Below, one piece after another: positions 8,520 through 16,394 of a stretch of 64,000 nt of DNA. Both the position numbers and the translations under genes were made by a program. The stretch comes from Nocardioides szechwanensis (GTDB taxonomy: Bacteria; Actinomycetota; Actinomycetes; Propionibacteriales; Nocardioidaceae). The stretch lies in contig NZ_FNIC01000003.1 in assembly GCF_900103935.1 (NCBI RefSeq), positions 186,001 through 250,000 of the forward strand, in the 5' to 3' direction. A model generated the notes under the pieces. The model saw nothing but the letters and a program-made list of their open reading frames with translations. It ran no database searches and was not told where the DNA came from. How positions within the stretch are numbered: the first letter of the stretch is position 1; every line of letters starts with the position of its first letter.

Positions 8520-9569
8520 CTAGGGCCGGTCGATCGGGATGGCGGAGGTGGTGGTGGTGGGGTGCGACTGGAGGCCGTGCTTCTCGAACTTCTGGCCGGT
8601 GGCGATGCCGCCGAGGTAGAAGGCGACGAACGCGATCATCGCGCCCGCGACGTCGTCGGCGATGTAGTGCCAGCCGAAGTAGAGGGTGGCCACCACGGTA
8701 ATCGCGAAGTTGATCCAGAAGACGATCTTGAGGACCCGGCTGCGCAGGGTGAACTGCACCATCAGGGCCACCAGCAGGGTGATCGCGACGTGCAGGCTCG
8801 CGAAGCCCGCGACGGACTGCACGATGCCGGTGACACCACCATGGATGACGTCCGCCCGCGCGGACGCCAGGCTGTTCATGAGGTCGGTCGTCGGCGTTCG
8901 GGTCAGGCCTTCATAGCGGGCGAAGTACTCGAAGCCCGGGCCCTTGGTGGGCAGCGCGTAGTAGGACAGCGTGCCGAGCGACCAGGCCAGGCACTGCGAG
9001 GTGGCGAACCAGTAGCCGTAGGAGACGTTGCGCGACCAGACCAGCCACGCGGTCAGCGCCAGCGGCACCATCGGCAGGAACAGCAGGTAGACATAAGAAA
9101 GGATGTACGCCGAAAAGGTCTCCCCGAACACCGCGTGCAGCACCACCGGCGGGTCCTGGCCGAAGAACAGCACCCGGTCGAGGTACATCAGCTCGCGGTC
9201 GTACTCGACGTCACCGCGCGCGATCGGCAGCGCGGACTTGAGGTTCCGGTAGCTGACGTAGGTGATGTAGAACGCGACGATCCCGGTGACCACCAGCGTC
9301 AGCCGCTCCCGGCTCCAGTGCTGGCGGATGCGCTCACGCACCAGGTCCGGCACGGCCTTCGGGTTGAGACGCGACATCCACAGCGTGCGCGGCAGCAGGT
9401 CGAGCAGCGCGGCGCCGAGCAGGAGCAGCGGCAGCCGGAGCCAGGAGGGCCCGAGGAACTTGCCCTCCGGGTCGAGCAGCGGCCGGTCGTAGTGCCGCGA
9501 GACGATGAGCGCCAGGATCCCCATGACGGCAGCCGTGCCGATCAGGGTCACGTAGGCGCGGCGGTACAC
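8520..9569 (-). CDS. PAP2-superfamily membrane phosphatase / inositolphosphotransferase-like protein
   Basis: A 349-residue polytopic membrane protein of the PAP2_3 (Aur1/Ipt1-like) group, which acts on lipid phosphates or transfers inositol phosphate head groups. At least six hydrophobic segments are visible. Motif C2 is ASLHVAIT (about 265-272), with the catalytic His preceded by Ser. Motif C3 is GWHYIADDVAGA (about 308-319), with the His and Asp of the family. The classical C1 motif (KxxxxxxRP) is absent, and LPTKGPGFEY occupies the position used by the Aur1-like branch. The start is GTG at 9569 without a clear ribosome binding site. The gene stands alone between thiQ and a convergent gene. 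Confidence 0.8.
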   Translation of the reverse strand: MYRRAYVTLIGTAAVMGILALIVSRHYDRPLLDPEGKFLGPSWLRLPLLLLGAALLDLLPRTLWMSRLNPKAVPDLVRERIRQHWSRERLTLVVTGIVAFYITYVSYRNLKSALPIARGDVEYDRELMYLDRVLFFGQDPPVVLHAVFGETFSAYILSYVYLLFLPMVPLALTAWLVWSRNVSYGYWFATSQCLAWSLGTLSYYALPTKGPGFEYFARYEGLTRTPTTDLMNSLASARADVIHGGVTGIVQSVAGFASLHVAITLLVALMVQFTLRSRVLKIVFWINFAITVVATLYFGWHYIADDVAGAMIAFVAFYLGGIATGQKFEKHGLQSHPTTTTSAIPIDRP

Positions 9570-9603
9570 CCGGGTCAGTGTAGAGACCGCTCTTGCCAGG
9601 CTC

Positions 9604-10602
9604 TCACCGGATCGTCGCCAGGCGCGACGGGTCGACGGTGAGCCGCACCGGCTCGCCCGGCGCGGGGTGGGTGTTGACCGACGCGACCGCGTCGAGCTCG
9701 CCGACGCCTTCGACGTCGACGACCAGCCGCACCTGGTCCGGGGTGACCCGCGCCGACAGCACGACCCCGCGCAGCGCCTCGGGACCCGCGGAGCCCTCGG
9801 AGACGTCGACGGTCAGCGCCGAGCGACGTACGGCGACCGCGCTCGCGGCCCGCAGTCCCGCCGCGGCGAGGACCCGGTCGGCGGCGGTGCCCTCGAGCAC
9901 CCGCGCGTAGCCGAGGAACAGGGCCGTCTCGGGGTCGGCGGGCGCGGCCCAGACCTCGTCGATCGCGCCGCTCTGCACGAGGCGGCCCGCGCGCATGACG
10001 GCGAGCCGGTCGGCGACGGTGTAGGCCTCGTCGTGGTCGTGGGTCACCATCAGCGCGGTGGTGCCGGCCGCGACCAGGATGTCGCGCAGCTCGCCGGCCA
10101 GCCTCTCACGCAGCCCGGCGTCGAGGGCGGACAGCGGCTCGTCGAGCAGCAGCAGCCGCGGCTCCACGGCCAACGACCGGGCGAGGGCGACGCGCTGGCG
10201 CTCACCGCCCGAGAGCGTCGAGGGCAGGCGGTCGCCGTACCCGGACAGCCCGACGAGCTCGAGCAGCTCGGTGACCCGGCGTTCGGTGTCGGGGGCCCGG
10301 CGCAGGCGCAGCGCGTAGCCGACGTTGCGCGCGACGGTGAGGTGGGGGAACAGCTGTCCGTCCTGGAACATCAGCGCGAAACCGCGCTTGTGGGTCGGCG
10401 TACCGGCGAGGTCCTGCCCGGCCCAGGCGATGGTGCCGCGGGCGGGCTCGAGCCCGGCGACCGCGCGCAGCAGCGTCGACTTGCCCGAGCCGGACGGCCC
10501 GAGCACGGCGAGCACCTGGCCGGCGGGGAGCCCGAGGTCGACGTCGACCACCGCGGGCACTCCGTCGTAGTCGACCGACACGCCAGTCAGGCTCAGGCTC
10601 AT
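9604..10602 (-). CDS. thiQ: Thiamine ABC transporter ATP-binding protein
   Basis: The ATPase subunit of a riboswitch-controlled thiamine importer, 332 residues. Walker A is GPSGSGKST (about 34-42), the signature is LSGGERQRVALARSLA (about 130), Walker B is LLLLDEPLSALD (about 150) and the H-loop is MVTHDHDEAYTV. The C-terminal 100 residues form a TOBE-like extension, as in CysA/PotA-type ATPases. The ATG at 10600-10602 shares bases with the TGA of thiP (ATGA overlap), so the two are translationally coupled. The same frame stays open much further upstream, but that part is antisense-type translation of thiP. The substrate is inferred from the TPP riboswitch and ThiB. Confidence 0.9.
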   Translation of the reverse strand: MSLSLTGVSVDYDGVPAVVDVDLGLPAGQVLAVLGPSGSGKSTLLRAVAGLEPARGTIAWAGQDLAGTPTHKRGFALMFQDGQLFPHLTVARNVGYALRLRRAPDTERRVTELLELVGLSGYGDRLPSTLSGGERQRVALARSLAVEPRLLLLDEPLSALDAGLRERLAGELRDILVAAGTTALMVTHDHDEAYTVADRLAVMRAGRLVQSGAIDEVWAAPADPETALFLGYARVLEGTAADRVLAAAGLRAASAVAVRRSALTVDVSEGSAGPEALRGVVLSARVTPDQVRLVVDVEGVGELDAVASVNTHPAPGEPVRLTVDPSRLATIR

Positions 10603-12269
10603 CAGAGCGCTCCCAGCGAGGGCACGCGCAGCCGCTCGACGGCGAACATCACGACCGCCGTGGTGACGGCGAGGACCACGGAGGCGGCGAGGGCCATGCC
10701 GTAGTTCATCGCACCCGGGTGCCCGATCAGCCGAAAGATCACGACCGGGAGCGTCGCGGACTCGTCGCGCGCGAGGAAGGCGGTGGCCCCGAACTCCCCC
10801 AGCGATGCGGCGAACGCGAACCCCGAGGCGGCGAGCAGGGGCTTCCAGAGGACGGGTACGTCGACCGTGAGCAGTGTGCGCAGCGGTCCGGCGCCCAACG
10901 AGGCCGCCGCCTGCCGCTGGCGGTCGTCGATGCCGTCGAGCACCGGCACCAGCGTGCGCACCACGAGCGGAAGTGCCACCAGGGCCTGGGCGATCGGCAC
11001 GAGCAGCGCCGAGTCCCGCAGGTCGACCGGCGGCCGGTCGAGGGTGATCAGGAACCCGAAGCCGAGGGTGGCCGCGGAGACGCCGAGAGGGAGCATGAAG
11101 AATCCGTCGAGCACGGTGCGGACGCTCCGCTCCGCCCGCGAACGCGACCGCCGGGTCACCGCCAGCGCCACGAGGAGGCCGAGCGTCAGCGAGATCCACG
11201 TGGCGTCGACCGCCGTACGAAGTGAGGTGGCGAGCGCCTCGGTGACCGGTACGACGAGTGCCTGCTGCGAGCCGGTCGAGTCGAGGGCCCGGTAGTTGGC
11301 AAGTCCCCAGCCGTCGCCGACGCGCAGCGACCCCAGCACCAGCGTGACGATCGGCGCGGCCACCAGCAGCAGGAGCAGCCCGGTCATGACCAGCTGCGGG
11401 AGGTCGGCGCGCGCGGGGCGGCGCGGCCGGGCCGGGACCCGGGTGACGCTGGGGTCGGCGCTCGCCCGGAGCCTGGCCGCCACGGCGAGCAGGGCGACGA
11501 CCGCGAGCAGCTGGATGATCGACAGGGCAGCCGCCGCGGGCAGGTCGAGGAGGTCGGTCGTCAGCAGGTAGATCTCGGTCTCGACCGAGCTGTACTCAGT
11601 GCCGCCGAGGGTGAGCACGACGCCGAACGACGTGGCGCAGAACAGGAAGACCACGCTCGCGGCCGACACGATCGCGGGCCGCAGCGACGGCAGCGTCACC
11701 GTGCGGAACACCTGGAGCGGCGTGGCGCCGAGCGCCGCCGCCGCCTCGGCCGGCCGCGAGTCCAGCGACTCCCACGACGCCCCGACCGCGCGGATCACGA
11801 CCGCCGCGTTGAAGAACACCAGGCCGGCGATGATCGCCACCGGGGTGCCGTCGAACCCCAGGAAACCGAGCGGGCCCGACTCCCCCAGCAGCTCGAGGAA
11901 CGCCACACCGACGACCACCGTGGGCAGCACGAACGGCACCAGCAGCCCGGCCCGGACCAGCCGCCGCAGCGGGAAGTCCAGGCGGTGCAGGGCGTACGCC
12001 GCCGGCAGCCCGAGCACCACCGACACCACGGTCGCGGTGCCGGCGGACCAGACCGTGAACCACACGACCCGTCCGGTGCGCGGGCGGGTCAGCACCTCGA
12101 CCACGCCACCCGGCACGAAGTCGCCCTCGACCCAGAACCCGCGCGCCACCATCCCGCTGACCGGCAGCAGGAAGAAGACGCCCAGCACCAGCACCGGCAG
12201 CAGGGCCAGTGCCAGCAGCGCCGCAGGGCGCCGTACGGCGTGGGTCAGCCGGTGGTGATGTCGCGCCAC
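10602..12269 (-). CDS. thiP: Thiamine ABC transporter permease (two fused permease domains)
   Basis: A 555-residue inner-membrane protein with about twelve hydrophobic segments arranged as two binding-protein-dependent permease domains. Each half carries an EAA-type loop: GATPLQVFRTVTLPSLRPA (about 185-205) and GAGPLRTLLTVDVPVLWKP (about 460-480). The fused arrangement is typical of ThiP and of iron/thiosulfate transporters of the same group. The chosen start is GTG at 12269, which overlaps the 3' end of thiB by 25 bases. A slightly later start cannot be excluded. It is the middle gene of thiB-thiP-thiQ. Confidence 0.88.
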   Translation of the reverse strand: MARHHHRLTHAVRRPAALLALALLPVLVLGVFFLLPVSGMVARGFWVEGDFVPGGVVEVLTRPRTGRVVWFTVWSAGTATVVSVVLGLPAAYALHRLDFPLRRLVRAGLLVPFVLPTVVVGVAFLELLGESGPLGFLGFDGTPVAIIAGLVFFNAAVVIRAVGASWESLDSRPAEAAAALGATPLQVFRTVTLPSLRPAIVSAASVVFLFCATSFGVVLTLGGTEYSSVETEIYLLTTDLLDLPAAAALSIIQLLAVVALLAVAARLRASADPSVTRVPARPRRPARADLPQLVMTGLLLLLVAAPIVTLVLGSLRVGDGWGLANYRALDSTGSQQALVVPVTEALATSLRTAVDATWISLTLGLLVALAVTRRSRSRAERSVRTVLDGFFMLPLGVSAATLGFGFLITLDRPPVDLRDSALLVPIAQALVALPLVVRTLVPVLDGIDDRQRQAAASLGAGPLRTLLTVDVPVLWKPLLAASGFAFAASLGEFGATAFLARDESATLPVVIFRLIGHPGAMNYGMALAASVVLAVTTAVVMFAVERLRVPSLGAL

Positions 12270-13294
12270 TCGCTCAGCCAGTCGTCACGGTTGGCCGCCA
12301 CCTCGGCGGGGTCGACCTCGTGGGGGTCGGTCGGCTGGACCGCGAACGTCGCCCACTCCTCCGGCAGCGGGGTGCCCTCGACCACGGGGAAGACGTACAT
12401 GCTCTCGGGCAGGGCCGACTGCACCTCGGGTCCGACCAGGAACTCCACCAGCGCCTCGGCACCCTCGGGGTTGTCCGCCCCGGCCAGCACTCCGGCGTAC
12501 TCCACCTGCTGGAAGCAGGTGTCGAGCAGCGCGCTCGTGGTGGACCCGCCCTTGCCGTCGACGGTGAACGCCGGCGACGAGTCGTAGGACAGCACGATCG
12601 GCCGGTCGCCCTTGCCGCCGCCCTGGGTGAAGTCGCCCTGGTAGGCCTCAGACCAGCCGCTGGTCAGCTTGGCCCCGTTGTCGACCAGGTCGGCCCAGTA
12701 GTCGGGCCACGCGTCGCCGAACTCGTCGATGGTCGCGAGCAGGAAGGCCAGGCCGACGGAGCTGGTGACCGCGGACGGAAGCACGAACAGCCCTTCGTAC
12801 GCCGGGTCCGCGAGGTCCGCGAACGTCTGCGGCGGAGCGAGGCCCTCGGCGGTGAACCAGGGGTCGTCGACGTTGACGCACACGTTGCCGTTGTCGACCG
12901 GCGTGAGGGCGTGCTCGTCGTCGCCGGCCAGCGCGAAGTCGCCGGCCCCCGCCGGGAGGTCGAACTCGTGGCCGTCGAAGACCCCGGCCTCGAGGGCCCG
13001 GGACGCGAAGGTGTTGTCGACCCCGAACGCCACGTCGCCGGTCGGGTTGTCCGCGGTGAGGACGAGCTTGTTGGTCAGGGTGCCCGCGTCGCCGGACGCC
13101 CGGATGACGAGCTCGTAGCCGGACTCCTCCTCGAACGCCGCCACCACCTCGTCGGGCAGTGCGAAGGACTCGTGGGTGACGAGAACGACCTGTCCCCCGG
13201 CCTCGGCCGCGGACTCCTGGTCGTCGCCGCCCCCGATGACGGAGCAGGACGTGGCTGCGAGCGCGCATGCGAGCAGCACGAAACTGGACTTCAT
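12245..13294 (-). CDS. thiB: Thiamine ABC transporter substrate-binding lipoprotein
   Basis: An extracellular solute-binding protein of 349 residues that delivers thiamine or its phosphates to ThiPQ. The N-terminus is a lipoprotein signal with lipobox AATSC (Cys about residue 17), followed by Gly/Asp residues. The mature part has the features of family 1 ThiB/AfuA-type binding proteins: LVTHESFALPDEVVAAFEEE near the start and WFTAEGLAPPQTFADLADP in the middle. The ATG at 13294 follows directly on a TPP riboswitch, which makes the thiamine assignment firm. Confidence 0.93.
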   Translation of the reverse strand: MKSSFVLLACALAATSCSVIGGGDDQESAAEAGGQVVLVTHESFALPDEVVAAFEEESGYELVIRASGDAGTLTNKLVLTADNPTGDVAFGVDNTFASRALEAGVFDGHEFDLPAGAGDFALAGDDEHALTPVDNGNVCVNVDDPWFTAEGLAPPQTFADLADPAYEGLFVLPSAVTSSVGLAFLLATIDEFGDAWPDYWADLVDNGAKLTSGWSEAYQGDFTQGGGKGDRPIVLSYDSSPAFTVDGKGGSTTSALLDTCFQQVEYAGVLAGADNPEGAEALVEFLVGPEVQSALPESMYVFPVVEGTPLPEEWATFAVQPTDPHEVDPAEVAANRDDWLSEWRDITTG

Positions 13295-13296
13295 GT

Positions 13297-13384
13297 GACT
13301 CCCTTCGCCGGTACTAACCGGAGCAGGTTCGAGGGTCTGCGGCTGGTCCGCACTCTCAGCAAGCTCGCGCTTGCTCCCCTGTCG
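13297..13384 (-). promoter_or_regulatory. TPP riboswitch (thi box) upstream of thiB
   Basis: On the minus strand the leader contains the classical conserved blocks CTGAGAGTG, GACCCTCGAACCTG and GGTTAGTACCGGCGAAGGGA in the right order and spacing for a thiamine pyrophosphate aptamer. CGAC at 13384-13381 and GTC at 13299-13297 can close stem P1. The aptamer's 3' end contributes AGGGAG (13304-13299), which is also the only Shine-Dalgarno sequence for the thiB ATG at 13294. TPP binding should therefore block translation directly. Confidence 0.96.
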
Positions 13385-13434
13385 TGTGCCTGCACTCTAG
13401 CCCTCCGCCGGCGGGTGGCGGGGCGTGGTCCGAC

Positions 13435-14310
13435 TCAGGCGCGGGTCAACGCGGTCTCCGTGCCCAGCCGGGCCAGCTTCTCGGGGTTGCGCACGAGGTA
13501 GAGCGCGGTCACCCGGCCGTCCTCGATCAGCAGCGAGCCGATCGTGTCCACCTCGCCGTCGACGACCAAGCGGACGGCGGGGGCACCGTTGACGACGACC
13601 ACGTCGGCGACCGCGTCGACGCCCTCGGCGACGGCGGCCAGGAAGCGGAGCACCTTCTCGACGCCGACGATCGGCCGCAGTGCGGCCTTCTTGAGCCCGC
13701 CGCCGTCGGTCATGAGTACGACGTCCGGTGCGAGCACGTCCATCAGTCCCTGGAGGTCGCCGGTCGCCGTCGCCTCGACGAACCGCTGGAGCACCGCGTC
13801 GCGCTCGCGCACCGACACGCTCGCCCGCGGCCGGCGCGACTCCACGTGGCTGCGCGCGCGGTGCGCGATCTGGCGCACCGCCGCGGGCGACTTGTCGACG
13901 GCGGCCGCGATCTCGCCGTACCCCACGTCGAAGACCTCGCGCAGCACGAACACCGCCCGCTCGGTGGGGGTCAGCGTCTCCAGCACCAGCAGCATCGCGG
14001 TGGAGAGGCTGTCGGCCAGCGCCACGTCGTCGGCCACGTCCGGGACCGTCAGCAGCGGCTCCGGCAGCCACGGACCGACGTACGCCTCGCGGCGGCGCGC
14101 CACCGTGCGCATCCGGTTGAGGGCGAGCCGGGTGGTGATCCGCACGAGGTAGGCGCGCGGCTCGAGGACCTCGGTGTGGTCCACCTCGGCCCAACGCAGC
14201 CAGACCTCCTGGAGCACGTCCTCGGCGTCGACCGCGGAGCCGAGCATCTCGTAGGCGACCGTGAACAGCAGGTTGCGGTGGCGCACGAAGTCGTCGGTCG
14301 CAGCCGTCAT
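13435..14310 (-). CDS. sigJ: ECF41-family RNA polymerase sigma factor (SigJ-like) with SnoaL-like C-terminal domain
   Basis: A 291-residue ECF sigma factor. The sigma2 region spans about residues 8-75 (AEDVLQEVWLRW) and sigma4 about 115-165 (TPTERAVFVLREVFDVGY). Between them is the hallmark GPWLPEPL (about 84-91). The C-terminal SnoaL-like domain carries DGGGLKKAA (about 204, family motif DGGGK) and NPEKL (about 278, family motif NPDKL), which in this family tunes sigma activity instead of a separate anti-sigma factor. ATG at 14308-14310 overlaps the stop of the upstream decarboxylase-like gene as ATGA. That neighbour is the expected ECF41 partner, and both probably depend on the promoter at 14923-14949. 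Confidence 0.93.
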   Translation of the reverse strand: MTAATDDFVRHRNLLFTVAYEMLGSAVDAEDVLQEVWLRWAEVDHTEVLEPRAYLVRITTRLALNRMRTVARRREAYVGPWLPEPLLTVPDVADDVALADSLSTAMLLVLETLTPTERAVFVLREVFDVGYGEIAAAVDKSPAAVRQIAHRARSHVESRRPRASVSVRERDAVLQRFVEATATGDLQGLMDVLAPDVVLMTDGGGLKKAALRPIVGVEKVLRFLAAVAEGVDAVADVVVVNGAPAVRLVVDGEVDTIGSLLIEDGRVTALYLVRNPEKLARLGTETALTRA

Positions 14311-14882
14311 GAGGTGGAGGGTACGGCGAGCGGCAGCTCGCAGACGTCCGAGTAGCCCTGGCTCTGGAGTCCCGCCGCGGAGTTGAAGCGGGAGCGCATG
14401 TTCTCCAGCGCCACCATCTGGGTGAGCTCGACCACCGCGGGGGTGCCGAGCGTGGCGAGCAGCCGGCCGGTCAGCTCGTCGGTGACCGTCAGCGGGGTCA
14501 CGCTCATCGCCTCGGCGTACTCCAGGACGTCGCGCTCCACGTCGGTGAACACCGACGACTCGCGCCAGCGGGGCACCTCGCGCAGCTTCGCGAGGTCGAG
14601 GCCGTCGTTGCGGCCCAGGAAGTAGCCGAAGTCCAGGCACCACGAGCAGCCGATCACGGCGGCGCTCGCAAGCTGGGCGTAGGACTTGAGGTCGGCGTCG
14701 AGCCGGTCCCACTTGCGCACCTTGCCCTCGAACGAGAACACCGCCTTGAGCACCTTGCGGTGGTGCCAGAGGACGTAGGCGTTGTCGGGGACCTGGCCCC
14801 ACTCGCGGCGGGCGTACGCGGACATCACGCGGCCGTAGACACCGGTGATCGTGGCTCTCGGGATGCGGAACGTGCTGGGCAT
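14307..14882 (-). CDS. Carboxymuconolactone decarboxylase / AhpD-like protein
   Basis: A 191-residue protein of the AhpD-like fold. The redox-type CxxC pair is present as GCSWCLDFG (about residues 81-89) in the context AQLASAAVIGCSWCLD, consistent with peroxidase or disulfide reductase activity as in AhpD. The start chosen is ATG at 14882. Genes of this family are the standard neighbours of ECF41 sigma factors (COE group: carboxymuconolactone decarboxylases, oxidoreductases, epimerases). It is probably the main target of SigJ. The physiological substrate is unknown. Confidence 0.88.
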   Translation of the reverse strand: MPSTFRIPRATITGVYGRVMSAYARREWGQVPDNAYVLWHHRKVLKAVFSFEGKVRKWDRLDADLKSYAQLASAAVIGCSWCLDFGYFLGRNDGLDLAKLREVPRWRESSVFTDVERDVLEYAEAMSVTPLTVTDELTGRLLATLGTPAVVELTQMVALENMRSRFNSAAGLQSQGYSDVCELPLAVPSTS

Positions 14883-14922
14883 GACTGCTCCTTCGGTCGC
14901 TGGTTTCTCGTGGCCCCCTTCA

Positions 14923-14949
14923 GACACCGGCCGCCGTCGTTCTGTGACA
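14923..14949 (-). promoter_or_regulatory. Predicted ECF41 (SigJ) promoter
   Basis: The minus strand reads TGTCACA (14949-14943), a 16-base spacer, then TGTC (14926-14923). The published ECF41 promoter consensus is TGTCACA, a spacer of 16-17, then CGTC. The -10 lies 40 bases upstream of the decarboxylase-like gene, the first gene of the pair with sigJ, so an autoregulatory loop is likely. Confidence 0.75.
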
Positions 14950-14970
14950 GCGCTGTGGAAGTCTTGGCGT

Positions 14971-15885
14971 ATGGCGAGCCTCCGACACCAGGTCCTCGCG
15001 TGGACGATCCCCAAGCTGCGCGGCTCGTGCGAGCTCACGGACGTCGCCGAGGAGCGGGCCCGCATCGAGGTCTGGCACGCCACGCTCGACCGCACGCTGC
15101 CGACCGGCCGGGTCCGCGGCTTCGACCGGGACTTCACCGTCACGACCGAGACCCTGGCCGGCGCCGACGGCGACTTCCCGTCGTACACGATCACGCCACG
15201 CGGCTACGAGCCCGAGCTGACGCTCTACTACTTGCACGGTGGCGCCTTCATGGCGCCCATCGACCACTTCCAGGTGCTGTGGGTGACCCGGCTGGCGAAG
15301 GCGCTCCGGGCCCGGGTCGTGGTGCCCGACTACCCGCTCACCCCCGAGCACACCGTGCACGCCTCCCACGCGGCCGTGGCCGACGCGGCCGCGCGATGGG
15401 CGGGTGCCGGCCCCACCGTGCTGGTCGGCGACTCGGCCGGCGGTGGCTACGCCCTGGCGGTGGCCCAGACCCTGCGCGACCGCGGGGGGCCCCAGGCGAC
15501 GCGGCTGCTGCTGGTCTCGCCGTGGGTCGACCTCTCCACCAGCACCAAGGCCGAGACCGAGGCGCTGGACAAGGTCGACCGGTGGCTCTTCATCGGCAAG
15601 CTCCGCGCGTACGCCGAGTGGTGGGCCGGGTCGGCCGAGGCGCTGACCCAGCACGAGGCCTCGCCGGCGCTGGCGCCGCTCGAGGGCCTCCCACCGGCAC
15701 TGATGTTCTGCGGCACCCGCGACCTGCTCGTGCCCGGCTGTCGCCTGCTGCAGCGGCGGGCCCAGGAGGCCGGCTGGGACCTGACCTACGTCGAGGAGCC
15801 GGACCTCATCCACGTCTACCCGATCCTGCCGGTGATCCCGGAGGCGCGGGTGGCCTGGCGCCAGACCCTGGAGTGGCTGCGATGA
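14971..15885 (+). CDS. Alpha/beta hydrolase (hormone-sensitive lipase family esterase)
   Basis: A 304-residue predicted carboxylesterase. The HSL-family oxyanion motif is HGGAF (about 88-92), the nucleophile Ser lies in GDSAGGGYA (about 152-160), and the acid/His part follows in GTRDLLVPG and IHVYPILP. The ATG at 14971 starts just after the divergent ECF41 promoter. The 3' end overlaps the acetyltransferase start as ATGA. The natural ester substrate is not predictable. Confidence 0.88.
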   Translation: MASLRHQVLAWTIPKLRGSCELTDVAEERARIEVWHATLDRTLPTGRVRGFDRDFTVTTETLAGADGDFPSYTITPRGYEPELTLYYLHGGAFMAPIDHFQVLWVTRLAKALRARVVVPDYPLTPEHTVHASHAAVADAAARWAGAGPTVLVGDSAGGGYALAVAQTLRDRGGPQATRLLLVSPWVDLSTSTKAETEALDKVDRWLFIGKLRAYAEWWAGSAEALTQHEASPALAPLEGLPPALMFCGTRDLLVPGCRLLQRRAQEAGWDLTYVEEPDLIHVYPILPVIPEARVAWRQTLEWLR

Positions 15886-16325
15886 ACCTGACCACCGTCC
15901 CCTTCGACGCCCTCGACGCACGCACGGCGTACGACGCCTGGCGGCTGCGCCAGGCGGTCTTCGTCGTCGAGCAGGAGTGCCCCTATCCCGACCTGGACGG
16001 CCGGGACCCCGAGCCCGGGACGCGCCACGTGCTGATGCGCGACGACGACAACCTGCTGGTCGGGTACGCACGGGTGCTCGACGACGCCACCGCCTGGCGG
16101 ATCGGGCGGGTGGTGCTGACCCCGTCGGCCCGCGGGCGGGGACTGGCCGACGGCCTGATGGCCGCGGCGATGGAGGCGTGCCCCGGCCGCGACATCGTGC
16201 TGGATGCCCAGTCGCCGTTGTGCGGCTGGTACGAGGGGCTCGGCTTCGTCGTCGACGGCGACGAGTTCCTGGAGGACGACATCCCCCACACCCCGATGCG
16301 GCTCAGCGCAACTCCCAGGCCCTGA
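15882..16325 (+). CDS. GNAT-family N-acetyltransferase (ElaA-like)
   Basis: A 147-residue protein of the ElaA-like branch of GNAT acetyltransferases. The N-terminal part (VFVVEQECPYPDLDGRDPEP) is typical of ElaA. The acetyl-CoA binding loop appears as VVLTPSARGRGLADGLMAAA, with R-G-R-G-L at about residues 82-86. LCGWYEGLGF is the C-terminal motif. Its ATG overlaps the stop of the upstream esterase gene, so the two form a small operon. The acceptor substrate is unknown. Confidence 0.88.
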   Translation: MNLTTVPFDALDARTAYDAWRLRQAVFVVEQECPYPDLDGRDPEPGTRHVLMRDDDNLLVGYARVLDDATAWRIGRVVLTPSARGRGLADGLMAAAMEACPGRDIVLDAQSPLCGWYEGLGFVVDGDEFLEDDIPHTPMRLSATPRP

Positions 16326-16394
16326 GGTCCAGACCGCTGGGCGAGTTTCCGAACATCGCCGGACCCGGCGGCGGCACCCACCTACGGTGACGCC

